Below are positions 1 through 10,973 of a stretch of 64,000 bases of DNA, in pieces (within the stretch, counting starts at the first letter, position 1; each line of letters begins with the position of its first letter). Source of the DNA: Neocallimastix lanati (nom. inval.) (Eukaryota > Neocallimastigomycota > Neocallimastigomycetes > Neocallimastigales > Neocallimastigaceae); assembly GCA_016946835.1 (NCBI GenBank), contig JACVTC010000153.1, forward strand, positions 271,001 through 335,000. The letters are read 5' to 3'. The translations under genes were made by a program, and so were the position numbers. Under the pieces are notes generated by a model, which was not told the origin of the DNA, made no database searches, and saw only the letters and a program-made list of their open reading frames with translations.

Positions 1-680
1 TTTATTATATATTAGAACAAAAATGAAATTATATTTTTTAATTTGTATTTTTTCAATATTATATAATATTAATAAATATTACATCTTTATGAAAATTTTT
101 ATTTCATTTTATTTATTAATATTTAAAAAAACTTATATTACAAAACCATAAATTTTAAATTTTAATTTTTTATTAATTTTAATATTTTATTTTTGATTAT
201 TTTCATTTTTATTTACATTTTTACAAATTTATTTATTAATCTTTTTATTTTTTTTTTATTTTAATTTTATAATATTTATCTAATTAATTTTTAATTTAGA
301 TAATACTATTTTTTTTTTTTATTATTATTTTTTTATTATTTTTTTATTATTTTTTTTTTTATTTTTTATTTTTTTTTTTTTTTTTTTTTTTTTGTCTAAA
401 TAATAATTCTTATTATTTATGTTAGTTATATATAAATTAATTTTTATTTCTTTAGATAAATTATGTAAATAAATAAATAGAGATAGATTTTTAAATAATA
501 TATAAAACATTCAAAATTTATTATAATTGGTATATTTACAAGTATTTTTATTTGTAATTAGAAAGAATTTAAAAATTTTAATAGATTTATTTTATAATAT
601 AGAATTTCCTTTTTATTCTATACTAAAATTCTATTTAAATATTTATAAAATTTAATTATTTAAATTTTAATTGAATGACT
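1..680. other. AT-rich intergenic DNA downstream of HSP70
   Basis: No gene is seen. The stretch is almost pure A/T with long T runs around 310-395. The only open frame (325-510, minus) is a lysine/asparagine low-complexity translation of these tracts. It is the 3' flank of the minus-strand HSP70 gene, and no specific terminator could be picked out in this base composition. Confidence 0.7.
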
Positions 681-2645
681 TTAATCAACTTCTTCAACCG
701 TTGGTCCATTATTAGATCCTCCATTGTTACCATTACTTCCTGGGAATCCTCCAGGTGCTGATCCTGGGAATCCTCCTGGAGCTGCTCCGGCTCCTGCTCC
801 TCCAGCTTGTTGATACATCTTAGTCATAATTGGATTAGCAATACTTTCTAATTCTTTTCTCTTACTTTCATATTCTTCTTTATTGGCTTCTTGATTACGA
901 TCTAACCATGAAATCGTTTCATCAATAGCTTTATTCAACTTTTCTTTATCACTTCCATCAATATGTTTAGCAATCTTTTCATCTTGAGTAGTATTACGAA
1001 GTTGATAAGCATAGGATTCAAGTCCATTCTTAGCTGCTACTCTTTCGGCAACTTTAGCATCTTCTTCTTTATACTTTTCAGCATCATTAACCATACGATC
1101 AATTTCTTCTTTACTTAATCTTCCCTTATCATTGGTAATAGTAATCTTATTACTTTTACCCGTTGTTTTATCAAGAGCTGAAACATTCAAAATACCATTA
1201 GCATCAATATCAAATGTAACTTCAATTTGTGGAACTCCACGTGGTGCTGGTGGAATACCCGTCAATTCAAATTTACCTAATAAGTTATTATCTTTAGTTA
1301 ATGAACGTTCACCTTCATAAATTTGAATTGTAACTCCTGTTTGATTATCCGCATAGGTAGAAAAGATGTCTGATTTCTTCGTTGGAATAGTAGTATTACG
1401 TTTAATTAACGTAGTCATTACTCCTCCTGCGGTTTCAATACCTAATGAAAGTGGTGAAACATCTAATAAAAGCAAATCTTGTGTCTTTTCTGAGGTTTCA
1501 CCTGAAAGAATAGCTGCTTGAACAGCTGCACCATAAGCAACTGCTTCATCTGGATTAATTGACTTACTTGGTTCTTTACCATTGAAGTATTGTGAAACTA
1601 AACTTTGAATCTTTGGAATACGAGTGGATCCTCCAACTAATACTATTTCATGAATACTTGACTTATCTAATTTAGCATCATTAAGAACTTTTTCAACTGG
1701 TTCAATAACACTTCTGAATAAATCACTGTTGAGTTCTTCAAAACGAGCACGAGTAATAGAAGTGTAGAAATCAATTCCTTCATATAATGAATCAATTTCA
1801 ATAGAAGTTTGAGTAGATGAAGAAAGTGTACGCTTAGCACGTTCACATGCTGTTCTTAAACGACGTAAAGATCTTGGATTACTTGAAATATCTTTCTTAT
1901 ACTTTCTCTTAAATTCTTGTTCAAAATGACTAACTAATCTATTATCGAAATCTTCTCCTCCCAAGTGAGTATCACCAGCTGTGGCCTTGACTTCAAAGAT
2001 ACCATCTTCAATTGTTAAAAGTGAAACATCAAATGTACCACCTCCAAGATCGAAAATTAAAACATTCTTTTCTCCTTCACTCTTCTTGTCAAGACCATAA
2101 GCAATAGCGGCTGCCGTTGGTTCATTAATGATACGAAGAACATTAAGACCTGCAATAAGTCCTGCATCCTTTGTGGCTTGACGTTGAGAATCATTGAAAT
2201 ACGCTGGAACTGTAATAACTGCATTACTAACTTTATCACCTAAATAAGCTTCAGCTGTACCCTTCATTTTCGTAAGAACCATACTTGAAATTTCTTCAGC
2301 TGTGAAATCTTTAGTTTCTCCTTTGAATTGAACTTGAATATATGGTTTACCTGACTTTTCAACAACCTTAAATGGCCAATGCTTCATATCTGATTGAACT
2401 TCTGAATCATTGAAACGACGACCAATAAGACGCTTAGCATCGAAAACAGTATTTGTTGGATTCATAGCAGCTTGATTCTTAGCGGCATCACCAATTAAAC
2501 GTTCAGAATCAGTGAAAGCTACAAAAGAAGGAGTAGTACGATTACCTTGATCATTTGGAATAATTTCAACACGATCATTTTGCCATACACCTACACAAGA
2601 ATAGGTAGTACCTAAATCAATACCAATTGATGAGACCTTTGTCAT
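681..2645 (-). CDS. HSP70: Cytosolic HSP70 chaperone (Ssa/HSPA type)
   Basis: ATP-dependent chaperone that binds exposed hydrophobic segments of client proteins with J-protein and nucleotide-exchange partners. The 654-aa frame is uninterrupted, close to the usual ~640-650 aa. It starts with the nucleotide-binding signature [15 protein letters not shown] (residues 7-21), carries the second and third HSP70 signatures ([14 protein letters not shown] and [13 protein letters not shown]), then the substrate-binding domain, a Gly/Pro [14 protein letters not shown] linker and the cytosolic EEVD tail that docks TPR co-chaperones. There is no signal peptide or KDEL, so it is the cytosolic/nuclear form. 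Unlike most genes here it has no intron, which is common for heat-inducible HSP70 genes. Codons are richer in C/G-ending choices than its neighbours, suggesting high expression. Identification is near certain; which paralogue cannot be said. Confidence 0.98.
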   Translation of the reverse strand: MTKVSSIGIDLGTTYSCVGVWQNDRVEIIPNDQGNRTTPSFVAFTDSERLIGDAAKNQAAMNPTNTVFDAKRLIGRRFNDSEVQSDMKHWPFKVVEKSGKPYIQVQFKGETKDFTAEEISSMVLTKMKGTAEAYLGDKVSNAVITVPAYFNDSQRQATKDAGLIAGLNVLRIINEPTAAAIAYGLDKKSEGEKNVLIFDLGGGTFDVSLLTIEDGIFEVKATAGDTHLGGEDFDNRLVSHFEQEFKRKYKKDISSNPRSLRRLRTACERAKRTLSSSTQTSIEIDSLYEGIDFYTSITRARFEELNSDLFRSVIEPVEKVLNDAKLDKSSIHEIVLVGGSTRIPKIQSLVSQYFNGKEPSKSINPDEAVAYGAAVQAAILSGETSEKTQDLLLLDVSPLSLGIETAGGVMTTLIKRNTTIPTKKSDIFSTYADNQTGVTIQIYEGERSLTKDNNLLGKFELTGIPPAPRGVPQIEVTFDIDANGILNVSALDKTTGKSNKITITNDKGRLSKEEIDRMVNDAEKYKEEDAKVAERVAAKNGLESYAYQLRNTTQDEKIAKHIDGSDKEKLNKAIDETISWLDRNQEANKEEYESKRKELESIANPIMTKMYQQAGGAGAGAAPGGFPGSAPGGFPGSNGNNGGSNNGPTVEEVD

Positions 2646-2730
2646 TTTTATTCTTTATTTTTTATTTTTTTTATTTAATATAAAATATATAAAAGATTTT
2701 AATATGTTTTTTTATAAATATAATTTATTT

Positions 2731-2834
2731 ATTCGCTTTTGGTTTGTAAAATTTTTTGATTTGTAAAAATTTATTGTTTTTAGTTATTTAATAAAAAATT
2801 CGCTTTTTTTTTTTTTTTTGAATAAATCGCTTTT
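2731..2834 (-). promoter_or_regulatory. HSP70: Three repeated AAAAGCGA(A/T)T boxes upstream of HSP70
   Basis: On the minus strand AAAAGCGAAT occurs at 2740-2731 and 2807-2798, and the one-mismatch form AAAAGCGATT at 2834-2825. All lie within 190 bp of the HSP70 start, in a region otherwise lacking G and C. No canonical heat-shock element (alternating GAA/TTC blocks) was found. A regulatory role is inference from recurrence and position only. Confidence 0.25.
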
Positions 2835-3691
2835 TTTTTAATTAATTCCTTTTTACTATTTTAAATAATAGTAATGGTATATTGGTATATAAATTAATAA
2901 ATAATTGTATTTTAAACTAATAAATTAAAAATATTGATGAATTAAAAAAAATAAAGTCAAAATTTTCAATATTTATATAAAAAATTTTATTTTAAAATTT
3001 TTTGGATTTAGAAAATTTAATATATTTCTGTATAAATATATTACAATTGCATTGAATTAATATATTTTTATATATTAATTAATATTAGTTTCTCGATAAA
3101 TCTCTATTAAATTATTTATTATAATTAAAATTTAATAAATATTTTTTACTAAAAGATTCTATTTCTTGAAATTTCTATTAAAAATTTTTTTTTTTTGAAA
3201 ATAAAGATGATTTTTATGGTATTAATATTATTAATAATTAATATTTAAAAATGATAATTATCGAAAATAAAAATATATGTATATATTGAATTAATAGATT
3301 ATTAGAATAAAAGATATTCATAATATATATAATTTCTTAATTGAAATACTAATACTATAATAAATTAAAATATAATATTAATTACAAATTTTATAAATAT
3401 TATTATTTATTATTATGAATGAATAATTAATTAATTGAAATATTTATATTATATTATATTTATTAATTTAAATATAAAACAAAATTGCTAAGAAATAAAT
3501 AAATAAATAGGTAAATAAATAATATAAATAAAATAAATAAAAAAATAAAAAAAAAAAAAAAATTATTACTAACATATTTATCTTATTAACTAAAACATAA
3601 TAAAAGAAATTCCTTCAGACATTATTGAATAATTTAAAAAAAAATTTTTTTTATTAATATGGAATGTACAAATTTTTTTTCCATTTAATTC

Positions 3692-3729
<38 letters not shown>

Positions 3730-4969
3730 CCTCAAATATTTTTAGCATTAATGTTATTTATTATAATTATTAGTTTTTCATATAAACAAATATAAAAGTA
3801 TTTTTAAAAATAATTATTTTTTAAAATTAATAATTATTATTTTATTAAGCTTTACAATAATTATAATAGTTCTATATTTTTTATTTTTTTAAAAAAAACT
3901 AAAACTTAAAATTATTGGAGAATATAATATTAAATAAATAAATAAATAAATAAAAATAAATAAATAAAAATAAATAAATAGATAAATAAATAAATTTATA
4001 ATTAATCTTTTAAATAACTATAATTATATTTATTTTTATGTCTATTTCCATTTATTTTTTATTCGTATTTTTATTTTTTTTTTCTATTTTTATCATTTTA
4101 GGTAATTCTTCATTTATTATTGTTTTATATTTTATACCACTTTATGTAACTTTTCATATTTTATAGATTTATTTTTATACCTATTTTTATTTTTTTTGTG
4201 TCAAATGTAGAATATAATAAATTAATTTATAACTTAGATATCCATTTTTATTTATTATCTCCTTGTAAATATTAATAAATGAATATTTAAAACTTTTTTA
4301 TTAATTTATAAATTAAAATTATTTTTTATTTCTTTATTTTGAAGGATTATCTTATTTTATACATAAATGAAATCCTAATGCATTCCAATATTTATTAAAA
4401 AATTTTATTCTGTTTCTTATCAATAATCATAGATCAATGAATATGTTAAATTCTAAAACTCACTCATAATAATCTTATATTCCTTGATTTTGTGTTATTT
4501 AAATTTTAAAATTTTTACATCTAATTTATTAAATATGTATAATGTGGTTATTTTAAAAATAGGTAAATATTAATTGAATATTTTATTTTATATCCATGAA
4601 TAAACTTATATTTTTAATTTCATCATAATTAGTAATAAAAAAAGATTTTTATATTAATTTCTTTATTTTATAATTGTAAATTTAAATATTAATAAAATAT
4701 AATATTTGAATTGAACAATTATAAATAATAATAATAATAATAATAATAAAATATAATATTTGAATTGAACAATTATAAATAATAATAATAATAATAATAA
4801 CTGTAACAGTAACAGGTTGAAATTTATTTTAAAGTATTAAAAATTTATAATATATATAATTTTAAGTAAAGTTAATATAATAAAATCTTAATTATTAAAA
4901 CTTAATTATATTCAAATATTAATTTTTTTTTTTTTTTTTTTTGGTAATATTGAAAAAATTTCTTTTTAT

Positions 4970-5001
<32 letters not shown>

Positions 5002-5255
5002 AAAAAATAAAAAAAAAAATACAAAATTGATCCATTGATTTCTTTTTTGGATAATTAAAAATAAATAATTATAATATAAAACCTTATATTAAATAATTAT
5101 CCTAATAAAAATCTATTAAATAGATTTATGATTATTATAATATGAATAAATATGAAATTGAAGAGAAAAAAACTTTATTTTGTTTTATGATTTTTTTTTT
5201 TCTTTTAAAATAATAAAAATATATATTATTATTATTATTTTTTTTTTGAGATATA

Positions 5256-5292
<37 letters not shown>

Positions 5293-5621
5293 ATTTTAAT
5301 AAAAATGAAAATAATAAAAAAAATTATATAGATATATGATAATATAGAGTGCTTTTTTATTTATTTATTTAAATAAGTAGTAATATTAATAATTATTATT
5401 GAAATAAAATTATATAATAAATTTAATAAACAGAACTTATAGTAATATAATCTTTTTTCTTTTTGTTTTAAGATATTATCTATTAAAAACAAAAATATGT
5501 AAAGGCAATTTTTTTTCTTAGTAGTAGTAATATTATTATTTTTTTTCCTGAATATTCGTTTACTGTCTTTGATTCTTATATCGATTCAGATGATTATTTT
5601 TTATTACATTTTTTTTTTTTT
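2835..5621. other. AT-rich intergenic DNA between HSP70 and the CBM18 gene
   Basis: No coding region is supported. It contains homopolymers (poly-A near 5260-5292), TTA and AAAT microsatellites and the 54-bp tandem duplication listed separately. It forms the far upstream region of HSP70 and the 3' flank of the CBM18 gene. Confidence 0.6.
4691..4798. repeat. 54-bp tandem duplication with internal TAA microsatellite
   Basis: The segment starting AATAAAATATAATATTTGAA at 4691 recurs exactly at 4745, so the period is 54 bp. Each unit has a 30-odd base unique part followed by an (AAT)n tract. Slippage or unequal exchange is the simple explanation. Confidence 0.85.
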
Positions 5622-6629
5622 TTATTTTTTTAATGAAGTTGATTTTTTATTAGTGTTATCCTTGGAACTAACCTTTTTTTTAGTCGTATTTTTGACTTTA
5701 GATATTGTTTTGGTAGTACTATTTTTATTTGATTTGCATTCTCCAAATTCAGATTGACATCCTTTTTCAATATCACAGTGTTCATTAGATTTACCACACC
5801 AACCATATTTGCTACAACATTCACCTTTTTTACAGGAACCTAAATCCTTACCACATCTACCTTGAACTGAATGGCATTTACCAAATTCTAATTGACAACC
5901 TTCTTCGACATTACAATATTTATTGGTTTTACCACACCATCCATATTTACTGCAACAATTATCATCTTTACAAGTACCAATACCTTTACCACAACGACTA
6001 TATTTAGAGGCTGATTTTTTTGGAATATTACATTTTCCAAATTCAGGTTGACAACCATTTTCAATATTACATGATTCACTACTTAATTCACACCATCCAT
6101 TTTTACTACAACAATAACCTTCTTGACATCGACCAATACCTTCACCACAGAAGCTTGTTATTTCAAAATTTAAACTTGAATTACATTTACCATAACCTAA
6201 TTGACATCCTTTCTTTCTGTCGCAATATTCTTTGGATTTTCCACACCAACCACTTTTATTACAACAATAACCTTCTTTACAATTACCAATACCTTCACCA
6301 CATCTACCATCTTTAGAAATAGGATTATCAGAGAGATTACATTTACCAAATTCAGTTTGACAACCTTTCTTAATACTACAATATTCATCAGATTTTCCAC
6401 ACCAACCGAAGCGACTACAACAATAGCCATCATTACAACGACCCATACCAAATCCACACATTGACTTAAAAGTTGAGGTTTGACTAACTTTTTTAGTTGT
6501 TGTTGAAGATATAGAGTTGATAGTAATAGAAGTATTTTTAGACTTGGTACTTACTTTATGTTTAGCCTTAACATTTGATATTATTATAAATAATAATATA
6601 ATTATAAATGAATGAATTCTGACCAGCAT
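5622..6629 (-). CDS. Secreted protein with five hevein-type chitin-binding (CBM18) modules
   Basis: Probable secreted chitin-binding lectin acting at the cell wall. The 335-aa protein opens with a signal peptide (MLVRIHSFIIILLFIII, cut near residue 22), then a Ser/Thr-rich spacer. From about residue 58 to 300 there are five cysteine-rich modules on the plan CGxGxGxCxxGxCCSKxGWCGKSxxYC...GCQxEFGxC, eight cysteines each, the type-1 chitin-binding signature with the GWCG aromatic/serine sugar-binding cluster. Module 3 has GWCELS instead of GWCGKS and may bind differently. The tail is Lys/Ser/Thr-rich and basic. No catalytic domain, GPI signal or fungal dockerin is present. Single exon, ATG at 6629. 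CBM18 arrays are common in gut and chytrid fungi; the biological role (wall shielding or adhesion) is inferred. Confidence 0.93.
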   Translation of the reverse strand: MLVRIHSFIIILLFIIISNVKAKHKVSTKSKNTSITINSISSTTTKKVSQTSTFKSMCGFGMGRCNDGYCCSRFGWCGKSDEYCSIKKGCQTEFGKCNLSDNPISKDGRCGEGIGNCKEGYCCNKSGWCGKSKEYCDRKKGCQLGYGKCNSSLNFEITSFCGEGIGRCQEGYCCSKNGWCELSSESCNIENGCQPEFGKCNIPKKSASKYSRCGKGIGTCKDDNCCSKYGWCGKTNKYCNVEEGCQLEFGKCHSVQGRCGKDLGSCKKGECCSKYGWCGKSNEHCDIEKGCQSEFGECKSNKNSTTKTISKVKNTTKKKVSSKDNTNKKSTSLKK

Positions 6630-6888
6630 TTTTAATTTTATATTATTAAAACCTCAAAATAAAATTTAATTAAAAATATCTTTTTGGTAAAAAGAATGAA
6701 TAAAGAATTTATCTTTTATTATTTACTTTGAAACTTTTAATGTAACCTTTATAAGTGTGTTTTTATTAATATTATTAATATTAAATTTAGAAATGAAAAT
6801 ATAAATTATAAATTATTATAATTCACTTTAAAATAAATATATAACTTTAAATGTTCAATTAATATTATAAGTTACTAATGTATATAAT

Positions 6889-6942
<54 letters not shown>

Positions 6943-7749
6943 AATAAAATAAAAAAAAAAAAAAAAGAAATTTTGAATGAAAAAATAATATATATATTTT
7001 AACTCTTTTAATAATTTAAAAAAAAATAATAAATTATAAAAAAAAAAAAAATTAAATAATTATTTGTAAATAAGTTGTACAAATAATATATTTATGTGAA
7101 ATAAATAATATATAAATTAAACATGAAGTAAACTTTATGTTTAATAAAATATGATTTTATGATTTTATAATAATTATAAAAAAAAAAAAAATCTGTCTTA
7201 TAAAATATTCAATTTTTTATTTCCCATATTAATTCTTAAGAAATTTATTATAATAATACTCTGTATATAAATTCATTGAACTATATGAAATAAAAAAGAT
7301 TAAAAAAGTACTAATAGTTTCGAAGAATCCACATATATAAATAATAATATTAATATAAAATATTTATAATAAATAAAAACTAATTTTCTATAATATATAT
7401 TTCATTTTATTTTATTTGACTATTTAAATATAATTATTTAAAAGTATCTATATCATTAATAATTATTCAAATATTATCAAAATTAATATAAAATTTTATC
7501 TTAGATTTTAATATATTAAGCTTATGTTTAATATATATGTATTTAATTGTTCTTTTCATAATGAATTTTTTATTTTACTTTTTTAGGATATTTATATTTT
7601 GTATCAATATATAAATATATTCTTCAATATATAAAATTTAATTATTTAATTAAAAAGATTAATATAAAACTAGATTAAATTTGATATTTGAACCAAAAAT
7701 ACTACTATATTTATAATAAGTATTAGTAAAAAAAAAAATAATAATATAT
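6630..7749. other. AT-rich intergenic DNA
   Basis: No gene is seen. Notable only for a poly-T tract of more than 40 bases (about 6891-6936) upstream of the CBM18 gene and several shorter A runs. Confidence 0.6.
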
Positions 7750-8232
7750 AATAAAATAATAAATAATAAATAATAAATAATAAATAATAAATAATAAATA
7801 ATAAATAATAAATAATAAATAATAAATAATAAATAATAAATAATAAATAATAAATAATAAATAATAAATAATAAATAATAAATAATAAATAATAAATTAA
7901 ATAATAAATAATAAATAATAAATAATAAATAATAAATAATAAATAATAAATAATAAATAATAAATAATAAATAATAAATAATAAATAATAAATAATAAAT
8001 AATAAATAATAAATAATAAATAATAAATAATAAATAATAAATAATAAATAATAAATAATAAATAATAAATAATAAATAATAAATAATAAATAATAAATAA
8101 TAATAATAATAATAAATAACAAATAATAAATAACAAATAATAAATAATAAATAATAAATAATAATAAATAATAAATAATAAATAAATAATTAATTAAATA
8201 ATAAATAATAAATAATAAATAATAAATAACAA
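7750..8232. repeat. Heptanucleotide (TAATAAA)n microsatellite
   Basis: The 7-bp unit TAATAAA is repeated dozens of times, with short irregularities near 7897 and 8100-8200. Because 7 is not a multiple of 3, all frames cycle through a 7-residue peptide, producing a spurious 223-aa Ile/Tyr/Leu/Phe open frame on the minus strand. The array abuts the end of repeat copy 1 (8220-8595), whose own end sequence contains the TTATTTATTA seed on the minus strand. Confidence 0.95.
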
Positions 8233-8595
8233 TCATTTTTTTTTTAGACTTATTACATAATTTTAATGAAAAAAAAAAAAAACAAAATACATGAAATAAA
8301 ATATTATATCTTATAAAATTATAAGAGCGCGTTAGAAGCAATAGCCTCTAACTTTTCCCATTCATCGATGATAACACCACGTCCATTATTGATTATTGCG
8401 AGTAATAATTTCAGTATTAGGGTTATCAAACGAATCTGTACCAGATCTTTCACTGGGAGGTGAAAATCCATACCTTATCATTTTGACGTCGACGTAAATA
8501 ATAATCATAAAATAAAATTAAAGAAATAAAGAGTAGTATAGTAGTATGAAGTAATGAAAATAAAATATATATATATATATATATATATTTATAAA
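8220..8595 (-). repeat. Long direct repeat, copy 1 (decayed gene 3' end)
   Basis: This segment is repeated almost identically and in the same orientation at 16210-16577. Visible differences are homopolymer and TA-run lengths plus one A/G change. Read on the minus strand it is coding-like but frameshifted: a hydrophobic stretch ending FISLILFYDYYL, then a basic LRRRQNDK stop-transfer, FSPPSERSGTDSFDN, and finally VIIDEWEKLEAIASNALL before a stop. This looks like the membrane anchor and cytoplasmic tail of a type-I membrane protein, broken by frame changes between blocks. It directly follows the lectin-like gene, whose stop codon (8591-8589) lies in its edge. Confidence 0.9.
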
Positions 8596-10490
8596 TTATC
8601 ACTAATCATATCATCATATGGATCATATGGATCAATAATCTCTCCTAAACCAATACTATCGTCGTCATTATTATCAATAATAACATTATTATTGTTAATT
8701 TCTGTATTGTTAAATGTGCTATTATCATTATTATTTTTATTATTATTAATATCCGTATTGTTAAAATTACTAATATCATTATTGTTTTCATTATTATCAT
8801 TAATATCTTCAGCAAGATTTCCATCATATTTGGTTATGATAAAAGGATTAATAGTTTGCCATACAATATAATTATGCTTATCTTTTAAAATTAATTCGCC
8901 AATAGGAGATAAAGAAAGAGTAAATGGAGATTCAAATGGTTCAACAAAAGCAGTATCAGAAGACCACATTGTTCTATCGTTTTCTTTAACAACTAAATTA
9001 CCTGAAGGTTGCAAGTAAAAACTATACTTACCGTTTTTTGAAACCATTTTTTCATTTTCATTAAATATGATATCACACTTAAATGGTAATTCAGATTCAT
9101 ATTTATTTTTAACATTAATATTGATATAATTATGAATATCATAATTAGTTTCAGCTTTAGCAGTATCAACTTTTAATGGTAAGTTATATTCTATAGGGAA
9201 GGCATAACCTCTGTAAATATCAGCACCGTAATTACTATTACTTGGCTTAATTCTCCATACAGGAGATAACAATCCATCATATAAAATAACCTCACATGAT
9301 TTTCCATTATCGATTTCTTTAATCATTAGAGTATATCCATTATCACCAAAATGACCAACATTAAAAGGCAAATGTTTTGGTAGTGAATCCCATATAACAA
9401 TTTCTTGTGAAGTATCAACCTTATAGATATCATCTTCTTCAATAGTATAATCATCTAAGATATTTTCCGCTGTCATAATCAAATGTCCATTATTAGCAAT
9501 TTTAAATTCTGCATTTAATTCATAAGCATTGATGTCTTCTGTATCAGGAATTGTTGTGGTAGAATACCATCTGATATGTTTTTTATTAAATTCTTTATGA
9601 CAGATAACTAATTGTCCGGTTTCCAATATTCCAAAAAACCATGGATTTGATGGATTCAAAGTTGAAATATATGAACCAAAGTAGTTTATACCATTACCTT
9701 CACTCACTTTTGGGTTTGGTGCCTTTAATACATCCCCCATAACCATAAAGTTACTAACTCCACGTTGTGGATCTATCTTGGTTTTCAATATATCATTTTC
9801 TAAAATATGAAATCCTTGTACATTTTCTTTGTAGGAGCAATCCGTTTTATTTATAATAAATTTATTGGATTGATATTTAGTAAATTCCGATGTATAAAAT
9901 TCGACATGATCACCTCTAAGACCATCATTTACTCCACAAGCCCATACTGTAGCTTCGGACAAAAATATGGGCGTTACTTCATAGGAATAACAACCACCAT
10001 CAACGGGTTGATTAGTGATACTTTGTGATATTTGAAAGGTGACTGTTTCCGATGAAATTCTATTAACTGCATTATCTATAGATTTAGTTTTTGCATTTTC
10101 AACAGAAAGTTCTTTCATTACTGAATTGGAATAACTATTACCAAATGTCCTACCATTAGAATTGGTAGATGAACTCGATTGTTCTATTGTCCAACCATTT
10201 TCAGAAGTATAGGAATTAGATAAAAGATTTGAAATGGTATCACTTTTAGAATCTTCTTTTGATGAAGATTCATTATGTCCTAAAGTATACGCTTTGGAAT
10301 ATCCTTTAGTTGTTTCATTTTGTTCCATGACGCTATGTGAATGTGAATTATATTCTGAATCTTCTTTGGAATTAATTTTGGCACCACCATTGGATGAACC
10401 TTCAACATCCGTATGACTATTACTACGTGTACCGGCTAGAGCCATAACTAAACTTGCACGTTCTTCCCTTTCAGTAAAGTATACCTGCAT
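8589..10490 (-). CDS. Distal open part of the lectin-like gene (after the TAG)
   Basis: Open 633-codon stretch in the same frame as the upstream part; its first ATG (10490) is probably not a natural start. It begins after the 11-residue repeats with a Ser/Asn-rich segment (about 130 aa), then a region with paired cysteines (GGCYSYEV, VWACGVND). Next comes a beta-rich region with two bulb-lectin-like stretches: LVICHKEFNKKHIRWYS with GHLIMTAEN, and YSFYLQPSGNLVVKENDRTM followed by ELILKDKHNYIVWQT. The pattern of short strands with GNLV and a terminal VW resembles B_lectin (D-mannose-binding) repeats, although the QxDxNxVxY sites are incomplete. An acidic Asn/Asp-rich tail ends at SDNL. The product would be extracellular if the whole gene is expressed. 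Confidence 0.6.
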   Translation of the reverse strand: MQVYFTEREERASLVMALAGTRSNSHTDVEGSSNGGAKINSKEDSEYNSHSHSVMEQNETTKGYSKAYTLGHNESSSKEDSKSDTISNLLSNSYTSENGWTIEQSSSSTNSNGRTFGNSYSNSVMKELSVENAKTKSIDNAVNRISSETVTFQISQSITNQPVDGGCYSYEVTPIFLSEATVWACGVNDGLRGDHVEFYTSEFTKYQSNKFIINKTDCSYKENVQGFHILENDILKTKIDPQRGVSNFMVMGDVLKAPNPKVSEGNGINYFGSYISTLNPSNPWFFGILETGQLVICHKEFNKKHIRWYSTTTIPDTEDINAYELNAEFKIANNGHLIMTAENILDDYTIEEDDIYKVDTSQEIVIWDSLPKHLPFNVGHFGDNGYTLMIKEIDNGKSCEVILYDGLLSPVWRIKPSNSNYGADIYRGYAFPIEYNLPLKVDTAKAETNYDIHNYININVKNKYESELPFKCDIIFNENEKMVSKNGKYSFYLQPSGNLVVKENDRTMWSSDTAFVEPFESPFTLSLSPIGELILKDKHNYIVWQTINPFIITKYDGNLAEDINDNNENNNDISNFNNTDINNNKNNNDNSTFNNTEINNNNVIIDNNDDDSIGLGEIIDPYDPYDDMISDNL

Positions 10491-10514
10491 ATCATAATTA
10501 AAATTAGCTAAATT

Positions 10515-10973
10515 ATATTGTGTTTGTTCATTTCTTTTATTCCAATAATCTGTTTGATTAAAATTTTTCCAATTCCACTTTTCAGTTTGTTCATAATTTT
10601 TCCAATTCCAAGATTCGGTTTGTTCATAATTAACGCTATTCCAATATTCAGTTTGATCAAAGTTTTTTTGACTCCATTTTTCAGTTTGGTCATAATTTTT
10701 CTGACTCCATTTTTCTGTTTGATCATAATTCCTCTGACTCCATTTTTCTGTCTGATCATAATTTTTTTGGTTCCATTCTTTAGTAAGATCATAGTTTTTT
10801 CGGTTCCATTCATCAGTTTGATAATAATTTTTCCAATTCTATGCATCTGTAAAATTTTGATTAATTTGATTCCATGTTTCTGTAAGATTATAATTTTTGG
10901 TATTCCATTCATTAGTTTGATCATAATTTTTTTGGTTCCATTCTTTAGTTAGGTCATAATTTTTTTCGTTCCA
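10515..10973 (-). repeat. Fourteen 33-bp / 11-residue tandem repeats (WNQKNYDQTEK)
   Basis: Residues 529 to about 681 of the lectin-like gene are about fourteen copies of an 11-mer with consensus W(N/S)QKNYDQTEK. Trp starts each unit, Asn-Tyr sits at positions 5-6 and Gln-Thr at 8-9. Copies diverge moderately at DNA level, so the array is not brand new. An 11-residue period with one Trp per turn block suggests a long amphipathic helix or rod (inference). The repeat that should begin with Trp 573 begins with TAG. Confidence 0.93.

Noticed and set aside
7670-8341. 223-aa minus-strand open frame of Ile/Tyr/Leu/Phe
   Set aside because: It is the translation of the TAATAAA heptamer array plus flanks; no start context, no non-repeat coding content.
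10839-10841. Stop-codon reassignment (TAG = Trp or Gln)
   Set aside because: TAG is the natural stop of the ABC transporter (44007-44009) and BAF60 (47451-47453), so it is a normal stop in this genome.
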